A program made the translations under genes and the position numbers. Below are positions 1 to 10,741 of a DNA stretch of 64,000 nucleotides, in pieces. Every line of letters starts with the position of its first letter. Position 1 is the stretch's first letter. Below the pieces are notes generated by a model. That model was given only the letters and a program-made list of their open reading frames with translations, was not told the origin of the DNA and made no database searches. Where the stretch lies: NCBI GenBank assembly GCA_020631215.1, contig JAHDHS010000004.1, positions 59,166 through 123,165 of the forward strand, given 5' to 3'. This stretch comes from Hellea sp. (lineage in GTDB: Bacteria; Pseudomonadota; Alphaproteobacteria; Caulobacterales; Maricaulaceae).

Positions 1-2541
1 AAATTTGTCAATGACAACAACCGCTATAAAAAAGCAGCTACAGATGCCTTCCAATCTGAAATGGCAAGCTCGGCCACAAATGTTGCGCGAACTCTGGACG
101 CAGAAATAGCCTGGATTGATACGGCTTTGTCTCTGCAAGGCAGCCCAAAGCAAATCATCAATTTTGTTGCCCGCGGCCCGCGAGTTGTCGGCGCAGCCAT
201 TATCGACTCAGCAGGACAAGTCGTAAGCGCAACCCCCGGAGCCGGCGATCCGCTTGCCTCCGTCGATCGCCGGGATTTCCCGAAAAGTGGCGTCTCAATC
301 TCTTCGTTGGTCAATGACAGCGGGACGGTGACACCTGTCATCACGCGCAAGAAAGGCGATGTATTCCTGGTCGTCGCCTTACGTTCAGGCACATTAATCG
401 GGGATCAGAATACCAATCGCGTATTGATTTTAGACGGAGGGCGGGTCGTCGATGGTCAGGCCCAAATAGCCAAAGAAGGCATACTTGGCTATTTTCAAAT
501 GAGCCCAGCCAAACTTAATTATTTAAGCAAGCAATCTTCCGGAGAGACCATAACAGCCCATTCACTCGGCTCTGACAATATATGGTTGGGTGCAGCCAAG
601 GTACCTAATTCTTTTCTGACTGTTATAGACTCATTACCTCGTCAGCTATCTCCCGGACTAAAACAGAACATTTTTCTCTTTGGTCTATTATTCGCTGGAA
701 CCGCATGGCTGATTTGGAGGCTTATGTCCTTATTACTTCGGCAAATTGACTCTGTACGCAATCAACACTTTGCCAATGAAGCCTCTCAGCGCCGGGTTAA
801 TGCCGCGATGTCAGGTTACAATGGTGGATTGTGGGAGATGGACCTAACCAATAACAATGTATTTCTTTCATCCTCATTCGCTAAATTATTTGGTATGGCT
901 GAGAAAGAGACAACCATCACTCTGCCACAATTTTTAGGCCTTTTCGTCGCCGGTGACCGCGATAAACTTTACAACGCAATCAGGCGCAGCCATGTTTCCG
1001 GCCCGTTCGAGCTTGATCTTGGAATTGCACATCTGCCGATTATCATCATGGCAACAGGTAAGCCTTCATTCAACGAAGCCGATCAGGCCAAGATTATCAC
1101 GGGCATGGCGATGGATGTAACAGAGGCAAAAGGCGCGAGTATGCGCCTGCAAGCGGCCGAAGCCAGATTGCATGATGCACTCGGCTCCATGAGCGACAGT
1201 TTTGTTATCTGGGACCAGATGGATCGTTTGGTTCTATGGAACGCAAAATTTGAAGACTTTTTTGGTTTCCAGCCCGGGCAGCTTCAGCAAGGCATCGAAC
1301 ATAGTGTTGTCGAATATCACGCCAATCAAGCCATAGAGCAGATCTATGCTCTAGAGGATGGAACCGGAAATGAAATATATCTGAAGGATGGGCGATGGCT
1401 GCGCTATCTGGAGACCCACACAGTCGATGGCGGACGCGTGAGTATCGGAACAGATGTGACTGCAATCAGGACCCGTGAATATCAATTACAAGTCAATCAA
1501 GAGGCGTTGGAGCGCACCATCGCTGTCCTTAAGAAATCTCAAGTCAGGATTGTTGAGCTAGCCGAAAATTATGAGCAGGAAAAAATCCGCGCCGAAGAGG
1601 CCAATCAATCCAAATCTGAATTCCTGGCAAATATGAGCCATGAGCTACGTACGCCATTAAATGCTATCAATGGCTTTTCCGATATTATGCAGAAAGAAAT
1701 GTTCGGCCCTTTAGGCGACACGCGCTACAAAGAATATGTCAATGACATCTTGTTTTCGGGTCAACATTTGCTCAGCCTTATCAATGATATTTTGGATATG
1801 TCCAAAATTGAAGCCGGCAAGATGACTCTCAATGTTGAGCCTATGCTCCTCAATGATATGATCAAACAGGTTATACGGATCGTTCGAGGCCGCGCCGATG
1901 ACAACCGATTAAAGCTTGTTTTCCAAGAAACAGACGTGCCAGAGATCGAGGCCGACCCAAGAGCGGTTAAACAGGTCTTGTTGAATCTGGCCACCAATGC
2001 AATCAAATTTACACCCGAAGGCGGCGTCGTTCGGATTGCGGTTGAGCCCAAATCAGCCGGACTGATTATTCGCGTATCGGATACAGGTATCGGTATCTCC
2101 GAAGAAGATATTCAACGCCTTGCGCAACCCTTCGAGCAAATTGACAGTCAGCACTCCAGAAAACATGAAGGCACAGGTCTTGGGTTGGCACTTTCAAAAT
2201 CACTCGTCGAATTACATGGCGGCAACTTCACGATTGAGAGTCAAGTCGGCCAAGGCACCACGGTCATATTTACACTGCCGAGCCGTCCGCCTGAACAAAA
2301 AGACGCAACGCCTGATACTGAAGTTGGTGACGAGATTTCCCGTCTCGCACAGGATATTGCGGATGTTCTTGCCGAAGGCGGTGTTCATACGGGGGCGTCT
2401 GCGCAGACGGCTCCGGCTCAGCCTTCACCAACACCTCAAGCACCACCCGCTCCTCAAGCATACCAGGCACCGACAAGCCCACAGCAAGGCACCCCAACCC
2501 CTCCGCCTTATATTCCACCTGCGAACAGCTCTGCGGCCTAA
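1..2541 (+). CDS. Sensor histidine kinase (PAS, HisKA, HATPase), 5'-truncated by the window edge
   Basis: Frame is open from base 1 into the 61..2541 ORF. H-box 'FLANMSHELRTPLNAI', N-box 'NLATNAIKFTPEGG', G-boxes 'DTGIGI' and 'GTGLGLAL'. Pro/Gln-rich C-terminal tail. Confidence 0.95.
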   Translation, partial: KFVNDNNRYKKAATDAFQSEMASSATNVARTLDAEIAWIDTALSLQGSPKQIINFVARGPRVVGAAIIDSAGQVVSATPGAGDPLASVDRRDFPKSGVSISSLVNDSGTVTPVITRKKGDVFLVVALRSGTLIGDQNTNRVLILDGGRVVDGQAQIAKEGILGYFQMSPAKLNYLSKQSSGETITAHSLGSDNIWLGAAKVPNSFLTVIDSLPRQLSPGLKQNIFLFGLLFAGTAWLIWRLMSLLLRQIDSVRNQHFANEASQRRVNAAMSGYNGGLWEMDLTNNNVFLSSSFAKLFGMAEKETTITLPQFLGLFVAGDRDKLYNAIRRSHVSGPFELDLGIAHLPIIIMATGKPSFNEADQAKIITGMAMDVTEAKGASMRLQAAEARLHDALGSMSDSFVIWDQMDRLVLWNAKFEDFFGFQPGQLQQGIEHSVVEYHANQAIEQIYALEDGTGNEIYLKDGRWLRYLETHTVDGGRVSIGTDVTAIRTREYQLQVNQEALERTIAVLKKSQVRIVELAENYEQEKIRAEEANQSKSEFLANMSHELRTPLNAINGFSDIMQKEMFGPLGDTRYKEYVNDILFSGQHLLSLINDILDMSKIEAGKMTLNVEPMLLNDMIKQVIRIVRGRADDNRLKLVFQETDVPEIEADPRAVKQVLLNLATNAIKFTPEGGVVRIAVEPKSAGLIIRVSDTGIGISEEDIQRLAQPFEQIDSQHSRKHEGTGLGLALSKSLVELHGGNFTIESQVGQGTTVIFTLPSRPPEQKDATPDTEVGDEISRLAQDIADVLAEGGVHTGASAQTAPAQPSPTPQAPPAPQAYQAPTSPQQGTPTPPPYIPPANSSAA

Positions 2542-4103
2542 GCGTCTCCGCGAGGCTCAGTGGATTGATTTTTACGGCGTGGGAAAATCAGACTTGATTT
2601 TAAACCCGGAGCATCCGGTTCATCACCCAGCCCGTCATCCATTTTAAATTCCGCTCTGTGTAAATCTGCAACGGCATCGACCAAGGCCAGTCCCAAACCA
2701 CTGCCGGGTAACGTCCGGCTTTTGTCCAGACGCACAAAACGTTCTTTAACACGCTCCCGGTCCCATGATGGAATCCCGGGGCCATTATCGGATACAGAAA
2801 TTTCAACGCGGCCTTGTCGCCCTCTGCGGCTTTCCAAATGTATACGTCCGCCTTTGGGTGTATATTTAATGGCGTTTTCCAGCAAGTTAGACACGGCTTG
2901 TGACAGCAGCCCGCGATCCGCCAATATTTTGGTTTTATCTGATATCTTGGCTGTGAAGCCCAGTCCCGCCTCTTCACAGGCTGGCTCATAAAGTTCTGCC
3001 AAATCATCTAATAAGGGTTTCGGATCTATAGATTTTAGCAGCTCCCGCCTCTCTCCGGCCTCCAGCCGCGCAATGCGAAGAACACTGTCAAAGGTTGATA
3101 AAAGCTCTCCGGCATCGCCCGCAGCGGCAAATAAAATTTCGGCTTCTTTGGTATCGCCCAGCTCAACAGCCGCGCTTTCCAGCCGCGTGCGCAGACGGGT
3201 TAAAGGCGTGCGTAAATCATGAGCCACACTGTCTCCGGCATAACGCATGGCTTTCATCAGGCGGTCAATATGATCCAGCATGGCATTCAAATGCTCGGCC
3301 AGCATATCCATCTCGTCTTCGGAGTAATTACGCGGGGCGCGGCGGTCTAGATGCCCAGCCCGCACATCCGTCGCCAAGCGGTTAAAAGCCTCTACGCGGC
3401 GTGCAAAACGGCGTGAGACATACCATGATGAAATCAAACCCAGCAGCAAGGCGATAGCCGAAGATGTCAAAATTGCTGTGCGAACTCTTGCCCCGGTGCG
3501 CATCGTTGCTTCCACATCCCGAGCAACAACAATGCCGCCTAAACGATCTGTACTCTTGGACTTAAAATAACCGGCTATACCACGGCCTCGCCGTTCCGAT
3601 TCGCCTTCATCCTGCGTGCGAGGATCGCGATAGAAAAATTCGATCTTGGAAAAGCTTGTGCCGTTTCCAGTCAAAAAACCTTCCTGACGCTCGGTTGTTT
3701 GAACAACCTGCTCTGCCAGGTTTCCAACGGTGCTGAGCGGCGTTTGGAAAATATAAAGCCCTTCATAGTTTGCTCCGCGCAGGAACACCGCGCGGCTGAC
3801 CTCTTCTATACCGCCCAGATCATATGTCCGCTGATAGGCGGGATCGCTCTCTTTATAATCAGCGGGTAAATTACCCAGCTCGACTTCTCGCACCACTCTG
3901 GCAGCACCGCCCCGATCAAAGACGGTTTGAAGCTCTGCAATTTCCTTCGTGATTTCCCGGTCGACCCGGCGAAGTTCTGATGAAATTGTGGCGTAATAAA
4001 TATAGCCTAGCGCGGCGAATAGCGAGACGACAAACAGAAATGCGCCCAACAGAGATAATCTGAAGAGCGTATTTCGAAGTAATTTTTGAAGCGCGGCAAA
4101 CAC
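2538..4103 (-). CDS. HAMP-domain sensor histidine kinase
   Basis: Two TM segments, HAMP, H-box 'DSVAHDLRTPLTRLR', 'NLLENAIKYTPKGG', 'GSGLGLALV'. Next to an OmpR-type regulator. Confidence 0.95.
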   Translation of the reverse strand: MFAALQKLLRNTLFRLSLLGAFLFVVSLFAALGYIYYATISSELRRVDREITKEIAELQTVFDRGGAARVVREVELGNLPADYKESDPAYQRTYDLGGIEEVSRAVFLRGANYEGLYIFQTPLSTVGNLAEQVVQTTERQEGFLTGNGTSFSKIEFFYRDPRTQDEGESERRGRGIAGYFKSKSTDRLGGIVVARDVEATMRTGARVRTAILTSSAIALLLGLISSWYVSRRFARRVEAFNRLATDVRAGHLDRRAPRNYSEDEMDMLAEHLNAMLDHIDRLMKAMRYAGDSVAHDLRTPLTRLRTRLESAAVELGDTKEAEILFAAAGDAGELLSTFDSVLRIARLEAGERRELLKSIDPKPLLDDLAELYEPACEEAGLGFTAKISDKTKILADRGLLSQAVSNLLENAIKYTPKGGRIHLESRRGRQGRVEISVSDNGPGIPSWDRERVKERFVRLDKSRTLPGSGLGLALVDAVADLHRAEFKMDDGLGDEPDAPGLKSSLIFPRRKNQSTEPRGDA

Positions 4104-4127
4104 AGCCTGCTCTTAGGCGGTCAGCGC

Positions 4128-4811
4128 CTATACCTGCAAGCGATAACCCGCACCGCGAACAGTGTGCAGAAGCTGCTCATCGAATTCTTTGTCAATTTTC
4201 CCCCGCAAGCGAGAGATATGAACATCGATAACATTTGTCTGGGGGTCGAAATGATAATCCCAGACTTTTTCCAGCAGCATGGTCCGCGTTACTACGCGTC
4301 CAGCATTACGCATTAAACATTCCAGCAGGCGAAACTCGCGCGGTTGCAACAATATCTTTTGACCGCCCCGGCGCACAGTGCGGGCGAGCAAATCCATTTC
4401 CAAATCACCGACTTTCAGCTTGGTCACAGCCGCAGACGGATCAGACCGGCGGCCAATGGCTTCCACGCGGGCCAATAATTCTGTGAAGGAATAGGGCTTC
4501 GCCAGATAGTCATCACCACCCGCGCGAAGACCTTCGACTTTGTGGTCGACTTCACCCAATGCTGACAAAATCAGAACCGGCGTGGCGTCGCCATCTTCGC
4601 GCAGATTGGCCAGCACTTCGAGCCCGTCCATTTTAGGCAGCATTCGGTCCAAAATAAGCGCGTCATAATCCGCCGCGCGGGCCATCTCTAGACCCAGATC
4701 GCCATCCGCGGCAAGGTCCACAACATGACCGGCTTCCATTAAGCCTTTGCGGACATATTCGGCCGCTACTTCATCGTCTTCTACGACTAAAATTCGCATT
4801 TTTTTCTCCAT
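4128..4811 (-). CDS. OmpR-family response regulator
   Basis: 'MRILVVEDDEVAAEYV' receiver, 'DALILDRMLPKMDGLEVL', winged-helix C-terminus 'VTRTMLLEKVWDYHFDPQTNVIDVHISRLRGKID'. Confidence 0.97.
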   Translation of the reverse strand: MEKKMRILVVEDDEVAAEYVRKGLMEAGHVVDLAADGDLGLEMARAADYDALILDRMLPKMDGLEVLANLREDGDATPVLILSALGEVDHKVEGLRAGGDDYLAKPYSFTELLARVEAIGRRSDPSAAVTKLKVGDLEMDLLARTVRRGGQKILLQPREFRLLECLMRNAGRVVTRTMLLEKVWDYHFDPQTNVIDVHISRLRGKIDKEFDEQLLHTVRGAGYRLQV

Positions 4812-4855
4812 AGGTCCCCACCCATTTTTGGTTAATCTTGATTCCTAATTTGGCA

Positions 4856-6523
4856 TTATAAAGGCAAAGGCAGCACCATATATGTTTCGCGGCCATCTTT
4901 GTGACGCACATTGACGACCAACCCATCCTGCTTGGCCAATTTCGCGTTCAGGACAATGGTCTTGAACGCAGCGACTTCTGCGATTGGCTGAGAGTCAGCT
5001 TCGAGCAAAACCATGCCCATTTTGAATCCGGCGGCTTCCGCATCACTGCCTGGCTCAACGGCTTCGACATAGACACCCACCTGATCGGAGCGCATGCCGA
5101 TGGCCGTGCGGAATTCGGCCGACAAATCCAGCAAATGCAGGCCAGTATCGATATTCACCTTGGCATGCGGAGCTGCTTTGGGCGGGGGTGGCGGTAAGCC
5201 TTGGGAAATCGCATTGGCGCGATCCACTTCGGCTTTTTCAGGACGCTCGCCGATGGACACATCCAGCGCATAGGTCTTTTCCTCGCGCTCATAAATAATT
5301 TTGGCGACGTCTCCAGGGCGCAGCGCCGCAATGGCGCGCGTCGCTTCGACCGAATTTCTGACCGGTGTGTCACCAATACGCAGAATGATGTCATCCACTT
5401 GCAAGCCATAACGTTCTGCCGGGCCGCCCGGTACGACATTATTAACCGTTGCGCCGGCTTTGAAAATACCGGGACGACCTTCCATTTCAAAGGTCGCTGT
5501 GCGCAGACCTGCACCCAGATATCCGCGCCGCACACGCCCATCGGCTCTGATTGCGTTGACCACATCTTCGGCCGTATGATGCGGGATGACAAAAGCGATA
5601 CCAACGCTTGCGCCGGTAGGCGAGTAGATCGCAGAGTTCACGCCGACCACTTCGCCGTCCAGATTAAACAAAGGCCCGCCAGAGTTACCCCGGTTAATCG
5701 TGGCATCGGTCTGAATATAATCGACATAAGACCCGCTTTCCACGCGCTCCCGGCCAATGGCTGAAATTACGCCGAGCGATGTCGATTGACCAATCCCGAA
5801 TGGATTACCAATGGCGACAACCCAATCGCCGATGCGAATATCATTGCCTTTGTGGAATTTGACATGCGGAATTTTCTCCTGCGTTTGTATTTCCAGCAAA
5901 GCCAGATCGGTTTCTTCATCCGTCCCGATAATCTTGGCCGGATATTTACGCCCGTCATTAAACTCGATGTCGATATAGGTGCCGCCATCAATCACATGGT
6001 AATTGGTCACAACTTCCAGCTTGTCAGAAATCACAAAGCCTGAGCCCTGTCCCTCTGATGTTGTCTCGCCGCTTTCGGTCGTGACAACAATATTGACAAC
6101 TGACGGGCTGACTTGTCCGACCAGATCAGCGATAGATGGCAAAGCGCTGACCGGCATATCCATCATACTGCTCGGTTGCGGCGCTATGTATGGCAAGCTC
6201 GCTTCGCTTGCGGGGGGCGGCGTAATGGTTTGCGGCGTTTCAAATATCTCTATAGTTCCAGTGGATGGCGTCGGCGCGGGATCATTTTGCGAAAACTCCC
6301 GCAGCGGAACAAAGCCCTCTGGAATAGCTGGCGCGCTTTGCGGTTCAGAATTTTCCGGTATTGGGTTTTGTGGGACTGGGCTATGTACCGTTTCGGCAGG
6401 CGCATCATTGATCGCCGGCACATATTGCGCAGACGCCATTACCGGCGCAGCACATATGGCAACGCTGAGCAGCAGCGCATGATTTAATCTTTGTTTTTTG
6501 GGGGCTAGCTTTGGCACAAGCAC
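4856..6523 (-). CDS. DegP/HtrA-family periplasmic serine protease with PDZ domains
   Basis: Signal peptide, catalytic 'TNYHVIDG', 'DLALLEI', 'TDATINRGNSGGPLFN', two PDZ-like regions. Confidence 0.95.
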   Translation of the reverse strand: MLVPKLAPKKQRLNHALLLSVAICAAPVMASAQYVPAINDAPAETVHSPVPQNPIPENSEPQSAPAIPEGFVPLREFSQNDPAPTPSTGTIEIFETPQTITPPPASEASLPYIAPQPSSMMDMPVSALPSIADLVGQVSPSVVNIVVTTESGETTSEGQGSGFVISDKLEVVTNYHVIDGGTYIDIEFNDGRKYPAKIIGTDEETDLALLEIQTQEKIPHVKFHKGNDIRIGDWVVAIGNPFGIGQSTSLGVISAIGRERVESGSYVDYIQTDATINRGNSGGPLFNLDGEVVGVNSAIYSPTGASVGIAFVIPHHTAEDVVNAIRADGRVRRGYLGAGLRTATFEMEGRPGIFKAGATVNNVVPGGPAERYGLQVDDIILRIGDTPVRNSVEATRAIAALRPGDVAKIIYEREEKTYALDVSIGERPEKAEVDRANAISQGLPPPPPKAAPHAKVNIDTGLHLLDLSAEFRTAIGMRSDQVGVYVEAVEPGSDAEAAGFKMGMVLLEADSQPIAEVAAFKTIVLNAKLAKQDGLVVNVRHKDGRETYMVLPLPL

Positions 6524-6606
6524 TCCTTAACCTAGATGTCAGAGTGGGGTCTGACAGATAACCTAATTATTACCACAAGATGACGAAATAGTCATATTGG
6601 GTGACG

Positions 6607-7251
6607 TCACCGTGATATCAATAAAAACAGGTTGTTTTTTGGCATTACACGACGGGTCATCTGATTAAACCCATGCTTTGCAAAGATATGCTTAACAGAA
6701 TCTAACTCTCTGACGCCCCAAGCCGGATTGCGGGCCTTTAGGGAGCGGTCAAAGTCGAGATTTGATGGCGCGGTGGAACCGCCTTCCTGAAATGGCCCGT
6801 AAAAACAGACCATGCCGTCATGAGTCAGGCACTGCGAAGCACCGGATGCGATCCCTAATGCGGCTTCCCATGGGGCGATATGAATCATGTTGGCGCAAAA
6901 AATCGCGTCATATGTGCCAAGGCCATCCGTCCAGCCATCCTGCATCGTGTTGATGTCTAAAGGTTGTGGTAAATCAAGCCCCTCGGCGGCTATCCATGCG
7001 GCCTGACTCTCGCGCGATTGAGGGTCCGGATCGGAAAATTGCCACGTCACATCAGGCCTTCGGGAGAGGGTTTCGATACCATGTTCGCCCGTGCCGGATG
7101 CGATTTCCAAAACTGACGCCTGTGCGGATAAAACCTCAGCCAGTACATCCGCGATGACGCCTTTATTGCGGCCCGCTGACGGCGAAAAGAGCCGCCCGTC
7201 CTTCTGACCACGTTCTTCGAGAGCGATCGGCTGCTTGGGTTGATCACTCAT
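6607..7251 (-). CDS. DUF938 SAM-dependent methyltransferase-like protein
   Basis: 'VLEIASGTGEHGIETLSRRPDVTWQFSDPDP' and 'FCANMIHIAPWEAALG' are typical of DUF938. Confidence 0.85.
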   Translation of the reverse strand: MSDQPKQPIALEERGQKDGRLFSPSAGRNKGVIADVLAEVLSAQASVLEIASGTGEHGIETLSRRPDVTWQFSDPDPQSRESQAAWIAAEGLDLPQPLDINTMQDGWTDGLGTYDAIFCANMIHIAPWEAALGIASGASQCLTHDGMVCFYGPFQEGGSTAPSNLDFDRSLKARNPAWGVRELDSVKHIFAKHGFNQMTRRVMPKNNLFLLISR

Positions 7252-8636
7252 ACATTCGGCCTGACGCGCGGCAGAGTCAGGCTGACTTTCAGCCCGCCTA
7301 TATCAGACTTCCCCAATGTGACCTGCCCCTTATAGGCCGTGCAAAGATCATCCACGATGGAAAGCCCCAAGCCGCTGCCGGGCGTAGCCTCATCCAATCT
7401 GGCACCGCGCTTGAGCGCCTCGGCATAATCTTTTTCCGAAAGGCCGGGCCCGTCATCTTCGATTGTAATTTTCATATCAACTTCGGACGATAGAAGTTCC
7501 GTATTGACGATGACACGGCTACCGGTCCATTTCGCCGCATTATCCATCAAATTGCCAACCATTTCTTCTAGATCACGTTTCGCACCCCGAAATATCAAAC
7601 CCGCCTCTCCGCGCCGGACGATTTCAAGTTCTTTATCCCGATAAATACGGGGCAATGTACGTACAAGGCTATCAATCACCTCATCCACCGGCGCCGTGAC
7701 CCCAATGGATTGCCCGCGCGCAGCTGCTCGTGCGCGGCGCAAATGGTGATCCACTTGAGACGCCATGATCTCGGTCTGGCGGTTGACGATTTCGGAAGGT
7801 GTGTCATCTTTCAATCTGGCCTCATTTTGCAAAACGGCAATGGGCGTTTTCAAGGCATGGGCTAAATTTCCAACATGTGTTCGGGCGCGTTCAACGATAT
7901 TTTTATTATGTGATATCAATGAGTTAAGCTCTTGCGCGAGCGGCTCAATTTCCGGCGGATAATCGCCATCCACTTGGGCTTCTCGGCCCTCACGAACATC
8001 CGTCACCCGGTCTGTCAAAGCAAAGAGCGGCCTAAGCCCGACGCGCACCTGCATCCACATCGCGGTCATCAGCCCCACAGTCATAATAATCAAAAGCCCT
8101 AAAGCAATCACCGCAAATTGAGAGATAGACCGGCTCGCCGGGCGGCGGTCAGCCGCAGCCAGCACGATGACGGGATCGTCCATACCCGGCAGGACGACCT
8201 GCCGCGCCAGTGCCCGAAGCGGTTCATTTTCATCCGGCCCCAAAACCGGACTGCGGATAAATTCACCGGCTTTGGCATTTAAATCTGACAAAGCGGTCTC
8301 GGGAATACTGACGCTCTCACCGTAAAGAGACCGCGAAGCCACGAAAATCGAGAGTGGCCCCTCGCCCTCATCTTGTCCAATCAACCAATAACGCCCGGAT
8401 AAAGCCCGCTGATAACGCGGGTCCAAAGGTTCCCGCGTTAAACGCAATTGCCCCTCTTCATCTACTTCGACAGATGCGATCAGAGCTGTCACAGCGCTTT
8501 CCAAAGGATCATCAAAGCTGCGGTAAATCGTGTTACGATATACGAGCGTCAGGATAATGGCAGCAATCAGCAGAGCCGGCACAGCCCATAAAGCTGCGCT
8601 GCGCACCAAAGATGAGACAAGTGAGCGATTCGCCAT
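7248..8636 (-). CDS. Sensor histidine kinase, PhoQ-like
   Basis: Two TM segments, H-box 'VGNLAHALKTPIAVLQNEA', 'NLMDNAAKWTGSRV', 'GSGLGLSIVDDL'. Confidence 0.93.
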   Translation of the reverse strand: MANRSLVSSLVRSAALWAVPALLIAAIILTLVYRNTIYRSFDDPLESAVTALIASVEVDEEGQLRLTREPLDPRYQRALSGRYWLIGQDEGEGPLSIFVASRSLYGESVSIPETALSDLNAKAGEFIRSPVLGPDENEPLRALARQVVLPGMDDPVIVLAAADRRPASRSISQFAVIALGLLIIMTVGLMTAMWMQVRVGLRPLFALTDRVTDVREGREAQVDGDYPPEIEPLAQELNSLISHNKNIVERARTHVGNLAHALKTPIAVLQNEARLKDDTPSEIVNRQTEIMASQVDHHLRRARAAARGQSIGVTAPVDEVIDSLVRTLPRIYRDKELEIVRRGEAGLIFRGAKRDLEEMVGNLMDNAAKWTGSRVIVNTELLSSEVDMKITIEDDGPGLSEKDYAEALKRGARLDEATPGSGLGLSIVDDLCTAYKGQVTLGKSDIGGLKVSLTLPRVRPNV

Positions 8637-8645
8637 AGAGGCTGA

Positions 8646-9320
8646 CTAAGCTTTGCTGTCCTCTGGATCAACGAGTCGGTAGCCGAGGCCGCGCACGGTC
8701 TCGATCCGATCTGTCCCGATTTTGCGGCGTAGACGCCCAACAAAAACTTCAATTGTGTTGGAGTCACGATCGAAATCCTGATCATAGATATGCTCGACCA
8801 ATTCGGTACGTGAAATCACACGGCCCTGATGGGACGCCATATAGGACAGCAGGCGAAATTCATGACTGGTCAATTTGATCGGCGCGCCGCTGACAAAAGC
8901 CCGGGCCGAGCGGTTATCAACGGTCAAATCGCCGAGTTCAATCATATCCGTTGTATGACCCGACGCCCGGCGGATAAGCGCCCGCAGACGCGCCAGAAGT
9001 TCCTCAGTATGGAATGGCTTGGTCAGATAATCATCCGCGCCCGCATCAAATCCTGCCACTTTTTCAGACCATTGATCCCGTGCTGTTAAAATGATCACCG
9101 GGAAGGTTTTCCCGTCCGCGCGCCATTTCTGCAATATGCTGACCCCGTCTATAAGCGGCAGACCCAGATCCAATATCACCGCATCATAAGGTTCCGTATC
9201 ACCCAGAAAGTGACCTTCCTCACCATCGGCGGCCACGTCTACGGCATAGCCGGTATCCTTCAGCGCCTGATGCAACTGGCGGGACAAATCCTGATCATCT
9301 TCAACAACGAGTATACGCAT
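8646..9320 (-). CDS. OmpR-family response regulator, PhoP-like
   Basis: Receiver 'MRILVVEDDQDLSRQL' and winged-helix 'VISRTELVEHIYDQDFDRDSNTIEVFVGRLRRKI'. Confidence 0.95.
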   Translation of the reverse strand: MRILVVEDDQDLSRQLHQALKDTGYAVDVAADGEEGHFLGDTEPYDAVILDLGLPLIDGVSILQKWRADGKTFPVIILTARDQWSEKVAGFDAGADDYLTKPFHTEELLARLRALIRRASGHTTDMIELGDLTVDNRSARAFVSGAPIKLTSHEFRLLSYMASHQGRVISRTELVEHIYDQDFDRDSNTIEVFVGRLRRKIGTDRIETVRGLGYRLVDPEDSKA

Positions 9321-9353
9321 GGGACAGCTCCAACGATAGATTATCGATTTGGA

Positions 9354-9698
9354 TTATCTTTTGACACGTCCCGTTGTCGCGTCAATGTAAACATCAACAA
9401 CGCGGCCATTTTTTGCGATGACGCGCACGCGATATGTGTCACCTTTCCGGGAAATATCGACGACTTCACCGCCGCCAACCTGCGACAAGGCGATTGATTT
9501 TGCTTCGGATGCCGAAACTTTGCGTTCTGCCAGCATTTCACGGGTAATATCAGGGGCCGCAAAATTAGAGATCAAAGTCTCAGTCGAATAGGATGGAAAA
9601 GACACATTCAGAGCCTCATCCGCAAATGCGGACTGATGGCCGCTGGCCATCACCATCACGCCCAAGGCGGCGACAAGATATCGACTTAACTTACACAT
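9354..9698 (-). CDS. PepSY-domain periplasmic protein
   Basis: Signal peptide plus C-terminal 'VSASEAKSIALSQVGGGEVVDISRKGDTYRVRVIAKNGRVVDVYIDATTGRVKR'. Sits directly upstream of the two-component pair. Confidence 0.8.
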   Translation of the reverse strand: MCKLSRYLVAALGVMVMASGHQSAFADEALNVSFPSYSTETLISNFAAPDITREMLAERKVSASEAKSIALSQVGGGEVVDISRKGDTYRVRVIAKNGRVVDVYIDATTGRVKR

Positions 9699-9784
9699 GC
9701 GTCAGAATTAGTACAAATCCCCTGAACCTAATCTGAATAGAATGTTTGGCTTAAGTTCAGCGCAGTGTCACGCGAAAACACCGC

Positions 9785-10693
9785 CTAGATTAAGTTTTTC
9801 CTTAACGCCGCGCCATCCGAAGCCTCAATTGAGCCTAAAATACTGTTTTTACTGGATAATTCATCCTCTGTAAGCGTAATGATCGGCGTCACGACTAGAT
9901 CACCAGCCCCCACACCCTTACCTTTCAGGCGCATTTTCTTGCCGCTATTTGTGCCCGGCGGGATGGAGAGTTGTACCGCTCCGCTCGGCATATCGACTTT
10001 GACCTTGGCGCCATGAAGCGCTTCGGTCAGGGAGATTGGCAAATCCAGATAGAGCGAATCGCCTTTTCGGGTGAGGTTTTTATGCGGTTTGACCGTGATT
10101 TCGATCTTGGCATCGCCGCTGGGCCCGCCATGTTGGCCCGGTTGTCCTTTTCCCTTTAGGCGTAAAACCTGCCCGTCTTTCAGCCCCTTGGGAATTTTGA
10201 CCTTCAGGCCGATATCGAGCGTTTTAGAGCCGCCCTTTAGGGCATCAGCGAGACTGATTTGCATTTTATAGCGCACATCCGCACCTTTGGCCGGGCGCGC
10301 TTGACGACGGTTCATCCCGCCGCGCATACCGCCCATATTCATGCCGAACAAGGATGAGAACAGCTCCGCCATATCGTCCTGACCGCCTATGCCGCCAAAG
10401 CCACCAAAACCGGTCTGGAATTGCGGGCCGCTCCGGCCTCCAAATCCACCGGCAAAGGGGTTTTGCTGCTGACCGCTACTATCCACCTGTCCGGTATCAT
10501 ATTGGCGGCGTAAGTCTTTATTAGAGAGCAGATTATAGGCCGCCGTGATCTCCTTGAACTTAGTCTCGGCGGCAACATCGCCCGGATTGACGTCCGGGTG
10601 ATATTTTTTCGCCAAAGCCCGATAGGCTTTGCGAATTTCCGCCTCTGATGCGGTCTTCTTCACACCCAGCAATGTATAAGGGTTCTTGGCCAT
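9785..10693 (-). CDS. DnaJ/CbpA-like J-domain co-chaperone
   Basis: N-terminal J-domain 'NPYTLLGVKKTASEAEIRKAYRALAKKYHPDVNPGD', Gly/Phe-rich linker, C-terminal substrate-binding domain. Confidence 0.93.
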   Translation of the reverse strand: MAKNPYTLLGVKKTASEAEIRKAYRALAKKYHPDVNPGDVAAETKFKEITAAYNLLSNKDLRRQYDTGQVDSSGQQQNPFAGGFGGRSGPQFQTGFGGFGGIGGQDDMAELFSSLFGMNMGGMRGGMNRRQARPAKGADVRYKMQISLADALKGGSKTLDIGLKVKIPKGLKDGQVLRLKGKGQPGQHGGPSGDAKIEITVKPHKNLTRKGDSLYLDLPISLTEALHGAKVKVDMPSGAVQLSIPPGTNSGKKMRLKGKGVGAGDLVVTPIITLTEDELSSKNSILGSIEASDGAALRKNLI

Positions 10694-10741
10694 GGCCTGT
10701 ATTTAAGAGGAATTCGCTGTTTTAAAAGGGGTTTTGTGATT

